Part shown: positions 50,573 to 58,412 of the stretch, in pieces
How positions within the stretch are numbered: the first letter of the stretch is position 1
Layout: every line of letters begins with the position of its first letter
The notes under the pieces: generated by a model
Databases searched by the model: none
The model's input: only the letters and a program-made list of their open reading frames with translations
What the model was told of the DNA's origin: nothing
Assembly (NCBI GenBank): GCA_963810055.1
Contig: CAWEME010000012.1
Span: forward strand, 248,001 to 312,000
Reading direction: 5' to 3'
DNA from: REEB95 sp963810055
GTDB lineage: Bacteria; Pseudomonadota; Alphaproteobacteria; ATCC43930; CGMCC-115725
Length of the DNA: 64,000 nt
Translations under genes and position numbers: made by a program

Positions 50573-50585
50573 GGTCCGTTGTCCG

Positions 50586-51396
50586 CTAAACGCTGCGGAA
50601 CGGCAGGCTGGCGAGATATCCTGCCACCGCCGCCGAGGCCGCGGCAATCAGGCCGTAGATCAGCGCGCGGTGCTCGGCGAATTCGCCGACTTCGGCGTCG
50701 ATGCCGATCTGCGAGACCACCAGCGGCATGGTCTGGCCGGTCACCACGCTGCCGTCGCGGATCAGCAGGACTTCGATGAAGTAGGTTCCGGTCGGAACCG
50801 TGGCGGGAAAATCGATCTGCGCGCGGAACAGCCGGTCGCCGAGGAAACTGATCCGGCCGACCGCGTCGTCATAGACGCCCTGTTGGCGCCGGTCCTCGAT
50901 CAGCGCGGCGCGGAAATCCGCCACCTCGTCGTCGGCAAGGCTGGTCGATTTGGGTTGGAGGCGCAGATTGGCGAGGCCGATCTGGTGCAGCGATTGCACC
51001 GGCTGCGGCACGATGTCGTCGAGCGGCTTGCTGGAGAAGGCGGCGTAGTAGCTCGGCGCGCCGGCGAAAGTCACCTGGCGGGTGTTGATCCAGAGGCCGG
51101 CGAACCGGCTCTTGTGCCGCACCACCGTGTCGCGCTCGGGTCCGCGCACCACGATCACCACGTCGCCGGGGCCGTCGGTCGCGCCGAACAGCACCACCGA
51201 GGCGCCGGTGAAACCGGTGGTGATGGCGATGAGATGAACTCGAGAGATCGGCCAGCAGCGGCTGGTCGGCGCGCGCCGCGGGGAGCCACAGGAGCGAAGC
51301 GAAGAAAAAAGCCGCCGCGTAGCTTAGGCCGCGCAACGCGTAGCACAGGCCGCGACGGCGGCCGTCGTGCGAAGCAAACAACAAGCCCGCCCTCAT
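50586..51396 (-). pseudogene. TIGR02186-like exported protein, disrupted by a one-base frameshift
   Basis: The main part (from about 51197) encodes VLFGATDGPGDVVIVVRGPE and a C-terminal transmembrane helix (YGLIAAASAAVAGYLASL), a family I associate with TauE-linked membrane proteins. The N-terminal signal region lies in another frame: it starts at ATG 51396, overlapping the TauE stop (ATGA), reads a signal peptide FFFASLLWLPAARA then DQPLLADLSS, and the frame breaks at an extra base near 51237-51238. Removing it gives SSHLIAITTGFTGASVVLFG. The signal peptide also contains a copy of the palindromic repeat (51317-51385). Real decay or sequence error. Confidence 0.75.
51317..51385 (-). repeat. 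Palindromic repeat inserted in the signal peptide of the TIGR02186-like gene
   Basis: Plus-strand ends GCGTAGC (51317-51323, again 51338-51344) and GCGAAGC (51369-51375), followed by AAACAACAAGC. The centre GGCCGCGACGGCGGCC is GC-rich and partly self-complementary. Read on the coding strand it gives FASHDGRRRGLCYALRGLSYA, in the same frame as the copy in the 5016-6074 binding protein (GCT TCG ... TAC GCG). Confidence 0.8.
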
Positions 51397-52307
51397 TGGA
51401 TCGCCTCGAGCGTATAGAGCTGGGGAGGCGTCACCGTCATGTCGGCCACCAGCTTCACCGCCACCGCCAGCACGATGATGGCGAGCGCGGCGCGCATCTG
51501 CTCGCCCCGGAGCTTGGCGCCGAAGCGGCTGCCCAATTGGGCGCCGATCACGCCGCCGACCAGCAGGATCATCGCCAGCACCAGATCGACCGTGCCGTTC
51601 TCCACCGCCTGCAGCACGGTGACCGCGGCCGAGACGAAGATGATCTGGAACAGCGAGGTTCCCGGCACCATGGAGGTCGGCATGCCGAGGAGATAGATCA
51701 TCGCCGGCACCATGACGAAGCCGCCGCCCACGCCCATGACCGCCGACAGCGTACCGACCAGGAATCCCAGCCCCAGCGGCACCAGTATGCTGATATAGAG
51801 CTTGGAGCGGCGGAAGCGCATCTTGAGCGGCAGGCCGTGCATCCTCTTGTGCTGGTGCAGCTTGCGCTCGACCGGGCCTTCCCGGCGGCGGCGCAGAATC
51901 GCGCGCGCGCTTTCGACCAGCATCAGGATGCCGATCCCGCCCAGCAGCACGGCATAGGACAGGCTGATCACCAGATCGGCCTGGCCGATGCGCAGCAGCA
52001 GCGCCAACACCGAGACGCCGAAGGCCGAGCCGGCGAGGCCGCCCGCCAGCATCACCAGCGCCATCGCGATGTCGACATTGCCGCGCCGCCAATGCGCCAA
52101 CGCCCCCGAGACGGAGGCGCCGACGAGCTGATTGGCCGAGGTGGCGACCGCCACCGCCTGCGGCACGCCGGCCAGGATCAGCAAGGGGGTGAGCAAAAAG
52201 CCGCCGCCGATGCCGAACACGCCCGAGAGAAATCCCACCGCCGTTCCCAGGATCAGGAGAACGAAAACGTTCAACGAGACCGCGGCGATCGGCAGATAGA
52301 TGTCCAT
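51393..52307 (-). CDS. Sulfite exporter TauE/SafE family permease
   Basis: A 304-residue membrane protein with about eight to nine helices. The two family repeats are seen: GFLSGVFGIGGGFLLTPLLILAGVP near the N-terminus and GFLVGTLSAVMGVGGGFVMVPAMIYLLGMP in the middle. It probably exports sulfite, sulfoacetate or another anion. It ends in ATGA overlapping the TIGR02186-like gene, so the two are translated together. Nothing adjacent tells its substrate. Confidence 0.92.
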   Translation of the reverse strand: MDIYLPIAAVSLNVFVLLILGTAVGFLSGVFGIGGGFLLTPLLILAGVPQAVAVATSANQLVGASVSGALAHWRRGNVDIAMALVMLAGGLAGSAFGVSVLALLLRIGQADLVISLSYAVLLGGIGILMLVESARAILRRRREGPVERKLHQHKRMHGLPLKMRFRRSKLYISILVPLGLGFLVGTLSAVMGVGGGFVMVPAMIYLLGMPTSMVPGTSLFQIIFVSAAVTVLQAVENGTVDLVLAMILLVGGVIGAQLGSRFGAKLRGEQMRAALAIIVLAVAVKLVADMTVTPPQLYTLEAIQ

Positions 52308-52454
52308 GAGTCCCGGAGGAAGTTTCTTCTGGCGGGGCTTGGGCCCCGAGCCTACAACCGCGAATCCGGGAAAACAAAGCGCTTTCGCCGCGCTGGGCGG
52401 GCCCGCCCGGGGCGGCTAGGATCGCGTCTCGCATATCCTAACCGGGAGGAACGC

Positions 52455-52862
52455 ATGGCCGACACCACCGACAAGAAAAGCCTTTCGCTCGACGGCGCGC
52501 GCAAGGTGCTGGACGCGGCGCTGGCCGAGGCGAAAAAGCAGAAATTCAACCTGTCGATCGCCGTCGTCGACGAGGCCGGCCATCTCCTCAGCTACGCCCG
52601 CATGGACGAGGCGGGGTTGGCGAGCGTCCGGGTGTCGGTCGCCAAGGCGCGCTGCGCCGCGCTGTTCAAGCGCCCGACCAAGCAATGGGAGGAAACCTTC
52701 GCCACCAGGCCGGCCATCGCCAATCTCCCCGGCGTGCTGCCGATCGAGGGCGGCCTGCCGCTGACGGCCGGCGGCAAGATCGTGGGCGCGATCGGCTGTT
52801 CGGGCGCTTCCTCGGCCCAGGACGGCCAGGTGGCGGCGGCGGGCGCGGCGGCGCTGGGCTAG
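52455..52862 (+). CDS. GlcG/HbpS-family heme-binding-like protein
   Basis: A 135-residue protein of the GlcG/HbpS family. Typical segments are SLDGARKVLDAALAEAKKQKFNLSIAVVDEAGHLLSYARMDEA and the C-terminal GLPLTAGGKIVGAIGCSGASSAQDGQVAAAG. Some members bind heme (HbpS), others are linked to glycolate use (GlcG); there is no glc gene nearby. GGGAGG lies before ATG 52455. No signal peptide. It stands alone between TauE and ubiH. Confidence 0.88.
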   Translation: MADTTDKKSLSLDGARKVLDAALAEAKKQKFNLSIAVVDEAGHLLSYARMDEAGLASVRVSVAKARCAALFKRPTKQWEETFATRPAIANLPGVLPIEGGLPLTAGGKIVGAIGCSGASSAQDGQVAAAGAAALG

Positions 52863-52937
52863 GGCCTGCCGGCCGGGACGGAATTGGCCGGCCGGATTCC
52901 TTGCGGCTTTCTTGCCGATCAGGGCATCATCGCCGCC

Positions 52938-54155
52938 ATGCCCATGGAAACGCGCACCGAACTGGCCGTGGCCGGAGGCGGGCTCGCCGGCATGACGCTG
53001 GCGATCGCCTGCGCCCAGGCCGGGATCGATGTCGATGTCATCGACCGGTTCGAGCCCAAGGCGATGCTCAAGCCCGGCTTCGACGGCCGCACCACCGCGC
53101 TTTCCCTGGGCTCGCGCCGGGTGATGGAAGCGATCGGCGTCTGGCCGGAGCTCGAGCCCGAGGCGGAGCCGATTCTGGAGATCCGCGTCGCCGACGGCGC
53201 CTCGCCCTTCTTCCTGCATTACGACCACAAGGACATCGGCGACGACCCGATGGGCTACATCGTCGAGAACGCGGCGTTGCGCCGCGCGCTCTACCGGCGC
53301 GCGAAGGGATTGAAAAACCTCCGCATCATCGCGCCCAAGACGGTGACGAGGGTGGAGGATAAGGGCGCTTATGCGCTGGTCGCGCTCGACGACGGCACGA
53401 TCATCAAGGCGTTGCTGGTGGCGGCCTGCGACGGGCGCAATTCGGCGCTGCGCCTAGCAGCCGGGATCGAATGCCTGAACTGGTCCTACAACCAGACCGC
53501 GATCGTGGCGGTGGTGAAGCACGCCAAGCCGCATTGCGGCGTGGCGGTGGAGCATTTCCGCCCGGCCGGGCCGTTCGCGATTCTGCCGATGACCGGCAAC
53601 CGCTCCTCGATCGTCTGGAGCGAGCAATCCGAGCTTGTGCCCAAGCTCCTGAAGCTCCCGCCCGAAAGGTTCCACGCCGAACTGGCGCGGCGCTTCGGCG
53701 ATTTCCTGGGCGAGGTGGAATTGGCCGGGCCGGTGTGGTCCTATCCGCTGGGCCTCATCCACGCCAACCGCTACACATCCGGGCGCCTGGCGCTGGTCGG
53801 CGACGCGGCCCATGCCATCCATCCCATCGCCGGCCAGGGATTGAATCTGGGCCTGCGCGACGTGGCCGCGCTGGCCGAGATCGCGGTCGATGCGCGCCGG
53901 CTCGGCCTCGATATCGGCACCTCGGATCTGCTGGCGCGTTACGAGCGCTGGCGGCGTTTCGATTCGGTGACCTTGGCCGCGGTGACCGACGGGCTCAATC
54001 GCCTCTTCTCCAATGAATCAAGGACGCTGGCCTGGACGCGCGATCTCGGCCTGGGCGCGGTCAACCGCATGCCCGGCATGAAGAAGGTGCTGATGCGCCA
54101 CGCCATGGGAATCTTGGGAGATTTACCGAAGCTGGTGCGCGGCGAGATTCTCTAG
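52938..54155 (+). CDS. ubiH: UbiH/UbiF/Coq6-family FAD-dependent hydroxylase
   Basis: A 405-residue flavoprotein monooxygenase of ubiquinone synthesis. The FAD loop AVAGGGLAGMTLAIA, the DG motif VAACDGRNSALR and the family signature GDAAHAIHPIAGQGLNLGLRD are clear. ATG 52938 or 52944 are equally likely. Which ring carbon it hydroxylates cannot be told from sequence. The gene ends four bases into the DUF971 gene on the other strand (convergent overlap). Confidence 0.92.
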   Translation: MPMETRTELAVAGGGLAGMTLAIACAQAGIDVDVIDRFEPKAMLKPGFDGRTTALSLGSRRVMEAIGVWPELEPEAEPILEIRVADGASPFFLHYDHKDIGDDPMGYIVENAALRRALYRRAKGLKNLRIIAPKTVTRVEDKGAYALVALDDGTIIKALLVAACDGRNSALRLAAGIECLNWSYNQTAIVAVVKHAKPHCGVAVEHFRPAGPFAILPMTGNRSSIVWSEQSELVPKLLKLPPERFHAELARRFGDFLGEVELAGPVWSYPLGLIHANRYTSGRLALVGDAAHAIHPIAGQGLNLGLRDVAALAEIAVDARRLGLDIGTSDLLARYERWRRFDSVTLAAVTDGLNRLFSNESRTLAWTRDLGLGAVNRMPGMKKVLMRHAMGILGDLPKLVRGEIL

Positions 54156-54520
54156 GATCTTTTCGGGTCGCGCGACTGGCCGGCCTGTTCCAAAGCCTTG
54201 AGATAGTCCTTCCAGCGCCGGTCGCGCTCGCGGCCCAACTGGTGCAGATAGGCCCAGGTATAGATGCCGCTGTCGTGCAGATCGTCGAACTTGATGCGGA
54301 TGGCGTAATTGCCGACCGGCTCGACCGCCAAAATCCCGATTTGAGATCGACCCGCGACCAGCTGCTTCTGGCCGGGCCCGTGGCCCTGGACCTCGGCCGA
54401 CGGGCTTTCGACCCGCAGATATTCCGCCGGCAGGTTGAAACTCTCGCCGTCCTGGAAATCGATCTCGAGCCGCTTCTCCGCCTGCTTGAGACGGATCTCG
54501 GTGGGCCAGATGGCGCTCAC
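54152..54520 (-). CDS. DUF971 family protein
   Basis: A 122-residue protein matching DUF971 (gamma-butyrobetaine hydroxylase-like N-terminal domain). It begins WPTEIRLKQAEKRLEIDFQDGESFNLPAEYLRV and has VGNYAIRIKFDDLHDSGIYTWAYLHQLG. The typical His and Cys ligands of the larger enzymes are reduced here. Function unknown; some members are linked to iron-sulfur proteins. It follows Trm112-like with a four-base overlap and ends overlapping ubiH. Confidence 0.88.
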   Translation of the reverse strand: MSAIWPTEIRLKQAEKRLEIDFQDGESFNLPAEYLRVESPSAEVQGHGPGQKQLVAGRSQIGILAVEPVGNYAIRIKFDDLHDSGIYTWAYLHQLGRERDRRWKDYLKALEQAGQSRDPKRS

Positions 54521-54717
54521 GATTTACGCGCGGATTTCTCGCCGTCGCCCAAGACCCGCGCCTCGTCGGCGAGCATGATCGGAATGCCGTCGCGGATGGG
54601 ATAGGCCAGCCCCGCCTGGACGCTGACCAGTTCCTGCGCCGCGCGGTCGTATCTGAGCGGCCCCTTGGTCAAGGGACAAACCAGGATTTCGAGGAGCCGG
54701 GGATCGATCTCGGGCAT
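54517..54717 (-). CDS. Trm112 family protein
   Basis: A 66-residue protein of the Trm112/YcaR family. It starts DPRLLEILVCPLTKGPLRYD and has YPIRDGIPIML, the standard ending. In eukaryotes Trm112 activates methyltransferases; the bacterial role is not settled. It overlaps the DUF971 start by four bases and follows the Lon-type domain gene by ten bases, in one operon. Confidence 0.93.
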   Translation of the reverse strand: MPEIDPRLLEILVCPLTKGPLRYDRAAQELVSVQAGLAYPIRDGIPIMLADEARVLGDGEKSARKS

Positions 54718-54727
54718 ATCGTGCCTC

Positions 54728-55369
54728 CTAATTGGAAGCGCCGGAAACCGGCGCCACGTCGGCGAGCAACGACATTTCGATCAACTGCGTCAAGAGCAGC
54801 GCGCGGGCATCCGGAGCGGCTTCGAGCAGCGCCTGTTTCTCGCGCGGCGCGAAGGGCGCCATCACGGCGATCGCGTCGACCAGCCGGGCGAGCGGGGCCG
54901 ATTGGACGGCGGCCGGGTCGGCCTTGATGCCGTGGCGGGCAAGGAAAGGCTCGAGCGCCTTCACCAGCCGCTCGCGGTCGAACGCCACATGCTCGGCTTC
55001 GGCGAGGTCGCCGGCATAGGGCGACCAGTCCGGCACCGCGCGGCGGAAGAGTTCGGTCTTGGGCCGCTCGCGCGCCACGTCGAAGCGCGACACGCCCAGA
55101 AGATTGATCAGGTAGCGGCCGTCGCCGGTTTCGCGGAATTCGACGATGCGGCCAGCGCAGCCGGTTTTGTAGAGCGGCGGGTCGCCTTCGTCGCCCTTGC
55201 CTTCCAAGGGCTGGATCATGCCGATGAACCGGCCTTCGGCCAGCGCGGCCTCGGTCATCGCCAGATAGCGCGGCTCGAAGACGTTGAGCGGAAGATTGGC
55301 GCGCGGCAGCAGCAGGACCCCGGTCAGGGGAAAAAGCGGCAGGCTTTCCGGAAGCGCGGCCGGGCTCAT
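54728..55369 (-). CDS. LON substrate-binding domain protein
   Basis: A 213-residue protein with the Lon N-terminal (LAN) domain but no AAA+ or protease parts. Segments: LPLFPLTGVLLLPRANLPLNVFEPRYL and ALAEGRFIGMIQP, then GCAGRIVEFRETGDGRYLINLLGVSRF. Stand-alone members are frequent in alphaproteobacteria beside cnoX-like genes, with unknown function. It overlaps the cnoX stop by four bases (ATGA). Confidence 0.9.
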   Translation of the reverse strand: MSPAALPESLPLFPLTGVLLLPRANLPLNVFEPRYLAMTEAALAEGRFIGMIQPLEGKGDEGDPPLYKTGCAGRIVEFRETGDGRYLINLLGVSRFDVARERPKTELFRRAVPDWSPYAGDLAEAEHVAFDRERLVKALEPFLARHGIKADPAAVQSAPLARLVDAIAVMAPFAPREKQALLEAAPDARALLLTQLIEMSLLADVAPVSGASN

Positions 55370-56247
55370 GAGAACAGGATGGAGGAAAGCCGCTTGCGCG
55401 ACGCGACCGTGAGCGGATCGGCCAAGCCGATGGCTTCGAACAGCTTCAGGAGCTGCTTCCGCGCCGCCTGCTCGTTCCATTCGCGCTCGAGGCGGATGCT
55501 TTCCAGAAGCTGGTCGACGGCTTTTTCGCGCTCGCCCGCGGCGAAGAGCGCCATGCTGAGATCGATCCTGGCCTGGTGGTCCTTGGGATTTTGCGCGATC
55601 CGCGCTTCGAAGTCGGCCCGGGCGCCCGCGGATTTGGCCCCGGCCTCGGCCAGTTCCAGCGCCGTCTTCACCGCCGCGATCTCGGGCGCGCCGACCTGAT
55701 CGGCGGGCACGCGCGCGAGCAACTCCTTGGCCTTGGCGAAATCCTTTTTGGATATCGCAAAACGCGCGAGGCCGGAAAGCGCTTCGGCGTTGCCCGGCTC
55801 CAGCTGCAAAATCTGGCTCCAGATATTGGCGGCGCGGGCCTGGTCGCCGGCGGCGAGCGCCGCCTTGGCGAGCGCCAGCGCATCGGCGATGGGCGAAGCC
55901 GCGCCGCCGCCGCCGGGACCCAGCGCGGCGAGCTTCTGCACGAATTGTTTGACCTGCCCTTCGGGCAAGGCGCCGACGAAGCCGTCGACCGGGCGGCCGT
56001 CCTTGAAGGCATAGACCGCCGGGATCGACTGGATGCGCATCTGCTGCGCCAGTTCCTGGTTTTCGTCGACGTTGATCTTGACCAGGCGCACCGCGCCCTT
56101 GGCCGCGAGCACGGCCTTTTCCAGCGCCGGGCCCAATTGCTTGCACGGCCCGCACCACGGCGCCCAGAAATCGACGATAATGGCGGCCTGGGCCGAGGCG
56201 TCGATGACGTCGGCCATGAAGCTTTCGGTCGAGCCCTGCTTGACCAA
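55366..56247 (-). CDS. cnoX: Thioredoxin-TPR co-chaperone CnoX (YbbN)
   Basis: A 293-residue protein with an N-terminal thioredoxin domain (VDFWAPWCGPCKQLGP, complete CGPC active site) and C-terminal TPR-like repeats rich in Ala (AKAALAAGDQARAANIW; AISKKDFAKAKELL). CnoX protects proteins from oxidation with GroEL in E. coli. The 5' end is odd: the likely ATG at 56308 begins MDAIIGKGAGAPQGPASEA in another frame, and one base less near 56248-56260 would join it to GLVKQGSTESFM. Otherwise the start is TTG 56247. Confidence 0.9.
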   Translation of the reverse strand: MVKQGSTESFMADVIDASAQAAIIVDFWAPWCGPCKQLGPALEKAVLAAKGAVRLVKINVDENQELAQQMRIQSIPAVYAFKDGRPVDGFVGALPEGQVKQFVQKLAALGPGGGGAASPIADALALAKAALAAGDQARAANIWSQILQLEPGNAEALSGLARFAISKKDFAKAKELLARVPADQVGAPEIAAVKTALELAEAGAKSAGARADFEARIAQNPKDHQARIDLSMALFAAGEREKAVDQLLESIRLEREWNEQAARKQLLKLFEAIGLADPLTVASRKRLSSILFS

Positions 56248-56392
56248 GCCGGGCCTCCGAAGCCGGGCCCTGCGGCGCGCCTGCGCCCTTGCCGATGATG
56301 GCGTCCATGCTCAAAACCCTAACCCCGAATCCACCTAGTAAATGGAGGCTCGCGGGCGCGAAGTCCAGCGCCTTAACGCCTTATGTCCGGGC

Positions 56393-57577
56393 TCAGGCTT
56401 TCTTGGTCAAGGTCAGGGAATAGCGGGGGTCGGCGGCGAGGCACTCGGCCTCGGGCAGGCCCAGTTCCTTCCGCACGATGTTGGTGCCCAGCACCATCGC
56501 CACCATCTTGTAGACCGCGTGGCGGCGGCTCATGCCTTCGCGCCCCATGCCGCAATCGGACGAGATCATTAGCCGTTCGGCCGGGATGTGCTTCAAGGCG
56601 GCGCGGATGATGTCGGCCACCTGGTCGGGACGTTCGACCTGGAGGGTGTGGTGGTCGATGACGCCGATGACCACCTTCTTCTCCTTGACGATCTGGCCGA
56701 TGGCCTTCAAGTCGCCGGTGCCGGAGGAACAGGTCTCGAAGGTGAGGACGTCGGCGTCGACCTGGTTCAAGAATTCGAGCGTCGGCTGGTAGCTCTGCAC
56801 GTCGCGGAACATGCGCTGCTGCGAGGGATTGCCCCAGCAGGTGTGGCACCAGATCTCGGTCTTGGCGCGCAGGCCCTTGACCGTGTTGTTAAAGAGCTTG
56901 ACCAGCTCGGCCGGGCCGAGCTTGCCGAAGGTGGGGCCGCGCGCCGGCACCATGTGGATCTGCGGCTCTTCCATCTGGATCACCGGGCAGCCGGCATCGG
57001 CGAGCTCGTGCAGTTCCTCGTTGAGCGCGTTGGAGAGCGCCATGGTGCGCTCGACCGGGTCCTTGTAATAGGCGTCGGTCACGGTCGCGGCCAGGAGCTC
57101 GGGCAGGATGGTGCCGAACTTGACCGGCTTCTTGGTGAGCCGCTGCGCGGTTTTCCACATCGCGGCGTATTGCAGGTTGCCGCGGCCGATCGGGCCCACC
57201 ACCTTGGGCAGCACCCGCGCCTCGAGCGAATCGTGCAGGATATGGCCGCGCGGGAAGCCGACGGCGCCCAAATTGTAGACCGTGGGCGTGGGCGATTTGT
57301 CGAAGCCCGCCATGTGCCGCGGCGCGTAGCTCTGCCAGCTCATGCCGGCGACCTCTTCGTCGTAATGCGCGTCGCCGTCGGTGACGATGTCGAGCCCGGC
57401 GGTTTCCTGCGCGCGCAGGAAGACCGAAACCGCGTCCTCGTACTGCTCGCGGTAACGCGAATGGACCATGGCTTCGAGGAAGCTCTGAGAACCCAGCACC
57501 GCCGTGTACCAGGCCGGGCGCGGCAGCGAGCCGATGATCGAGGTCGGCAGCATGGTGTTGGCGGAGGCTTTGTACAT
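56393..57577 (-). CDS. Cobalamin-independent methionine synthase C-terminal-domain-like protein (MetE core-like)
   Basis: A 394-residue protein corresponding only to the catalytic C-terminal half of MetE. Zinc ligands are recognisable: His and Cys in IWCHTCWGN, Glu in DVLTFETCSSG and Cys in MISSDCGMGREG. The first part has TSIIGSLPRP and DGDAHYDEEV. Such short proteins occur in archaea and many bacteria and may use other methyl donors or act in different methyl transfers. ATG 57577 is chosen; a longer in-frame start adds 36 residues. No SAM or B12 riboswitch was found upstream. Confidence 0.87.
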   Translation of the reverse strand: MYKASANTMLPTSIIGSLPRPAWYTAVLGSQSFLEAMVHSRYREQYEDAVSVFLRAQETAGLDIVTDGDAHYDEEVAGMSWQSYAPRHMAGFDKSPTPTVYNLGAVGFPRGHILHDSLEARVLPKVVGPIGRGNLQYAAMWKTAQRLTKKPVKFGTILPELLAATVTDAYYKDPVERTMALSNALNEELHELADAGCPVIQMEEPQIHMVPARGPTFGKLGPAELVKLFNNTVKGLRAKTEIWCHTCWGNPSQQRMFRDVQSYQPTLEFLNQVDADVLTFETCSSGTGDLKAIGQIVKEKKVVIGVIDHHTLQVERPDQVADIIRAALKHIPAERLMISSDCGMGREGMSRRHAVYKMVAMVLGTNIVRKELGLPEAECLAADPRYSLTLTKKA

Positions 57578-57745
57578 GAGGCGCGGTCTCCCTGGTTTTT
57601 CTGCCCGGGACCGGAATTCCGGGCGCGGGCGGTTTGTCGGGCGGTTCGGGCCTATGGTAATGACGGTGGGCAGGCGCGAGATCAAGCGCTTTGGCGGGGC
57701 TTTAGGGCTTGGTTAGGACCGGCGGCTTAGGCTTGGAGCCGAGGG

Positions 57746-57773
57746 TTGCAAAGCCGGGCGGGGTTTGTATCAT
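57746..57773 (+). promoter_or_regulatory. Probable tRNA-Gly promoter
   Basis: TTGCAA (57746-57751), 16 bases, TATCAT (57768-57773). Transcription would start near 57780, 17 bases before the tRNA. A GC-rich tract follows the -10 (CGCCCCC), as at stringently regulated stable-RNA promoters. Confidence 0.6.
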
Positions 57774-57796
57774 CGCCCCCCTCGCACGAACGGAGC

Positions 57797-57871
57797 GCGG
57801 GCGTAGCTCAGGGGTAGAGCACAACCTTGCCAAGGTTGGGGTCGAGGGTTCGAATCCCTTCGCCCGCTCCA
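57797..57871 (+). tRNA. tRNA-Gly (GCC)
   Basis: A complete cloverleaf can be drawn: acceptor GCGGGCG with CGCCCGC, D-arm GCTC...GAGC, anticodon stem CAACC/GGTTG with loop TTGCCAA (anticodon GCC), T-arm GAGGG-TTCGAAT-CCCTT, discriminator T and encoded CCA. It decodes GGC and GGU. A T-run (GTTTTT) follows within a few bases and may serve as terminator. Confidence 0.97.
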
Positions 57872-57946
57872 GTTTTTCAAGACCCATGCGCAGTGCTTGC
57901 CATCGTCTGGCATAGCGCCTATTGGCTTTTGGCAGGAGGGCCGCTC

Positions 57947-58189
57947 ATGGCCGACGAACAAGTCACGATGCAAATCGAAATTCTCGCGCGCGAGGAGCAC
58001 GCGCTGTTCGAGAAGGAATCGGCCGGCAAGGCGACCCCGGCCGACAGCGAGCGGCTGCGCCAGGTCGGGATTCTGCTCGACCAGTGCTGGGATTTGCTGC
58101 GCCAGCGGCGCGCCAAGCGGGAATTCGGCCAGAACCCGAACGAGGCGCGGGCGCGCGACCCCAAGACGATCAAGAACTACGAGGGTTGA
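57947..58189 (+). CDS. DUF2630 family protein
   Basis: An 80-residue soluble, highly charged, probably helical protein. It reads HALFEKESAGKATPADSERLRQVGILLDQCWDLLRQRRAKREFG and ends NPNEARARDPKTIKNYEG, which fits DUF2630. Function unknown. GCAGGAGGG lies before ATG 57947. It follows tRNA-Gly and its stop is directly followed by a tandem repeat (58191-58320). Confidence 0.88.
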   Translation: MADEQVTMQIEILAREEHALFEKESAGKATPADSERLRQVGILLDQCWDLLRQRRAKREFGQNPNEARARDPKTIKNYEG

Positions 58190-58190
58190 C

Positions 58191-58320
58191 CCGCGTAGCA
58201 CAGGCGAAGGCTGAAATCAGGCCTTCGCCGTCGTGCGAAGCAAAATGATAAAGGCCCGCGTAGCACAGGCGAAGGCCGAAATCAGGCCTTCGCCGTCGTG
58301 CGAAGCAAAATGATAAAGGC
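58191..58320. repeat. Two tandem copies of a 65-bp palindromic repeat
   Basis: Units at 58191-58255 and 58256-58320 differ at only one base (GGCTGAA/GGCCGAA). Each contains GCGTAGCACAGGCGAAGGC and, after a short loop, GCCTTCGCCGTCGTGCGAAGC, which are nearly reverse complements, so each unit forms a long imperfect hairpin; both end AAAATGATAAAGGC. Intergenic, between the DUF2630 and ABC-F genes. End sequences match the family at 3267, 5961 and 51317. Confidence 0.93.
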
Positions 58321-58412
58321 GCCTTCAGCCGGCCAAGGACCGGATGGCGGCCGCTAAAAATGCTATACAACGGGCCTCGTCATCATCCGCATTCCCCTAA
58401 TAACCCCCTTTC

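Noticed and set aside
50869..52434. 521-codon minus-strand frame spanning the TIGR02186-like and TauE genes
   Set aside because: Only its end, the signal peptide of the TIGR02186-like gene, is real; the rest is an off-frame reading of TauE.
57578..57700. SAM or cobalamin riboswitch before the MetE-core-like gene
   Set aside because: The leader has no recognisable riboswitch core, only GC-rich sequence and a ribosome-binding site.
57797..58320. Integration site of a genomic island at tRNA-Gly
   Set aside because: No integrase, no copy of the tRNA 3' end further along, and housekeeping genes follow; the repeats belong to the palindromic family.
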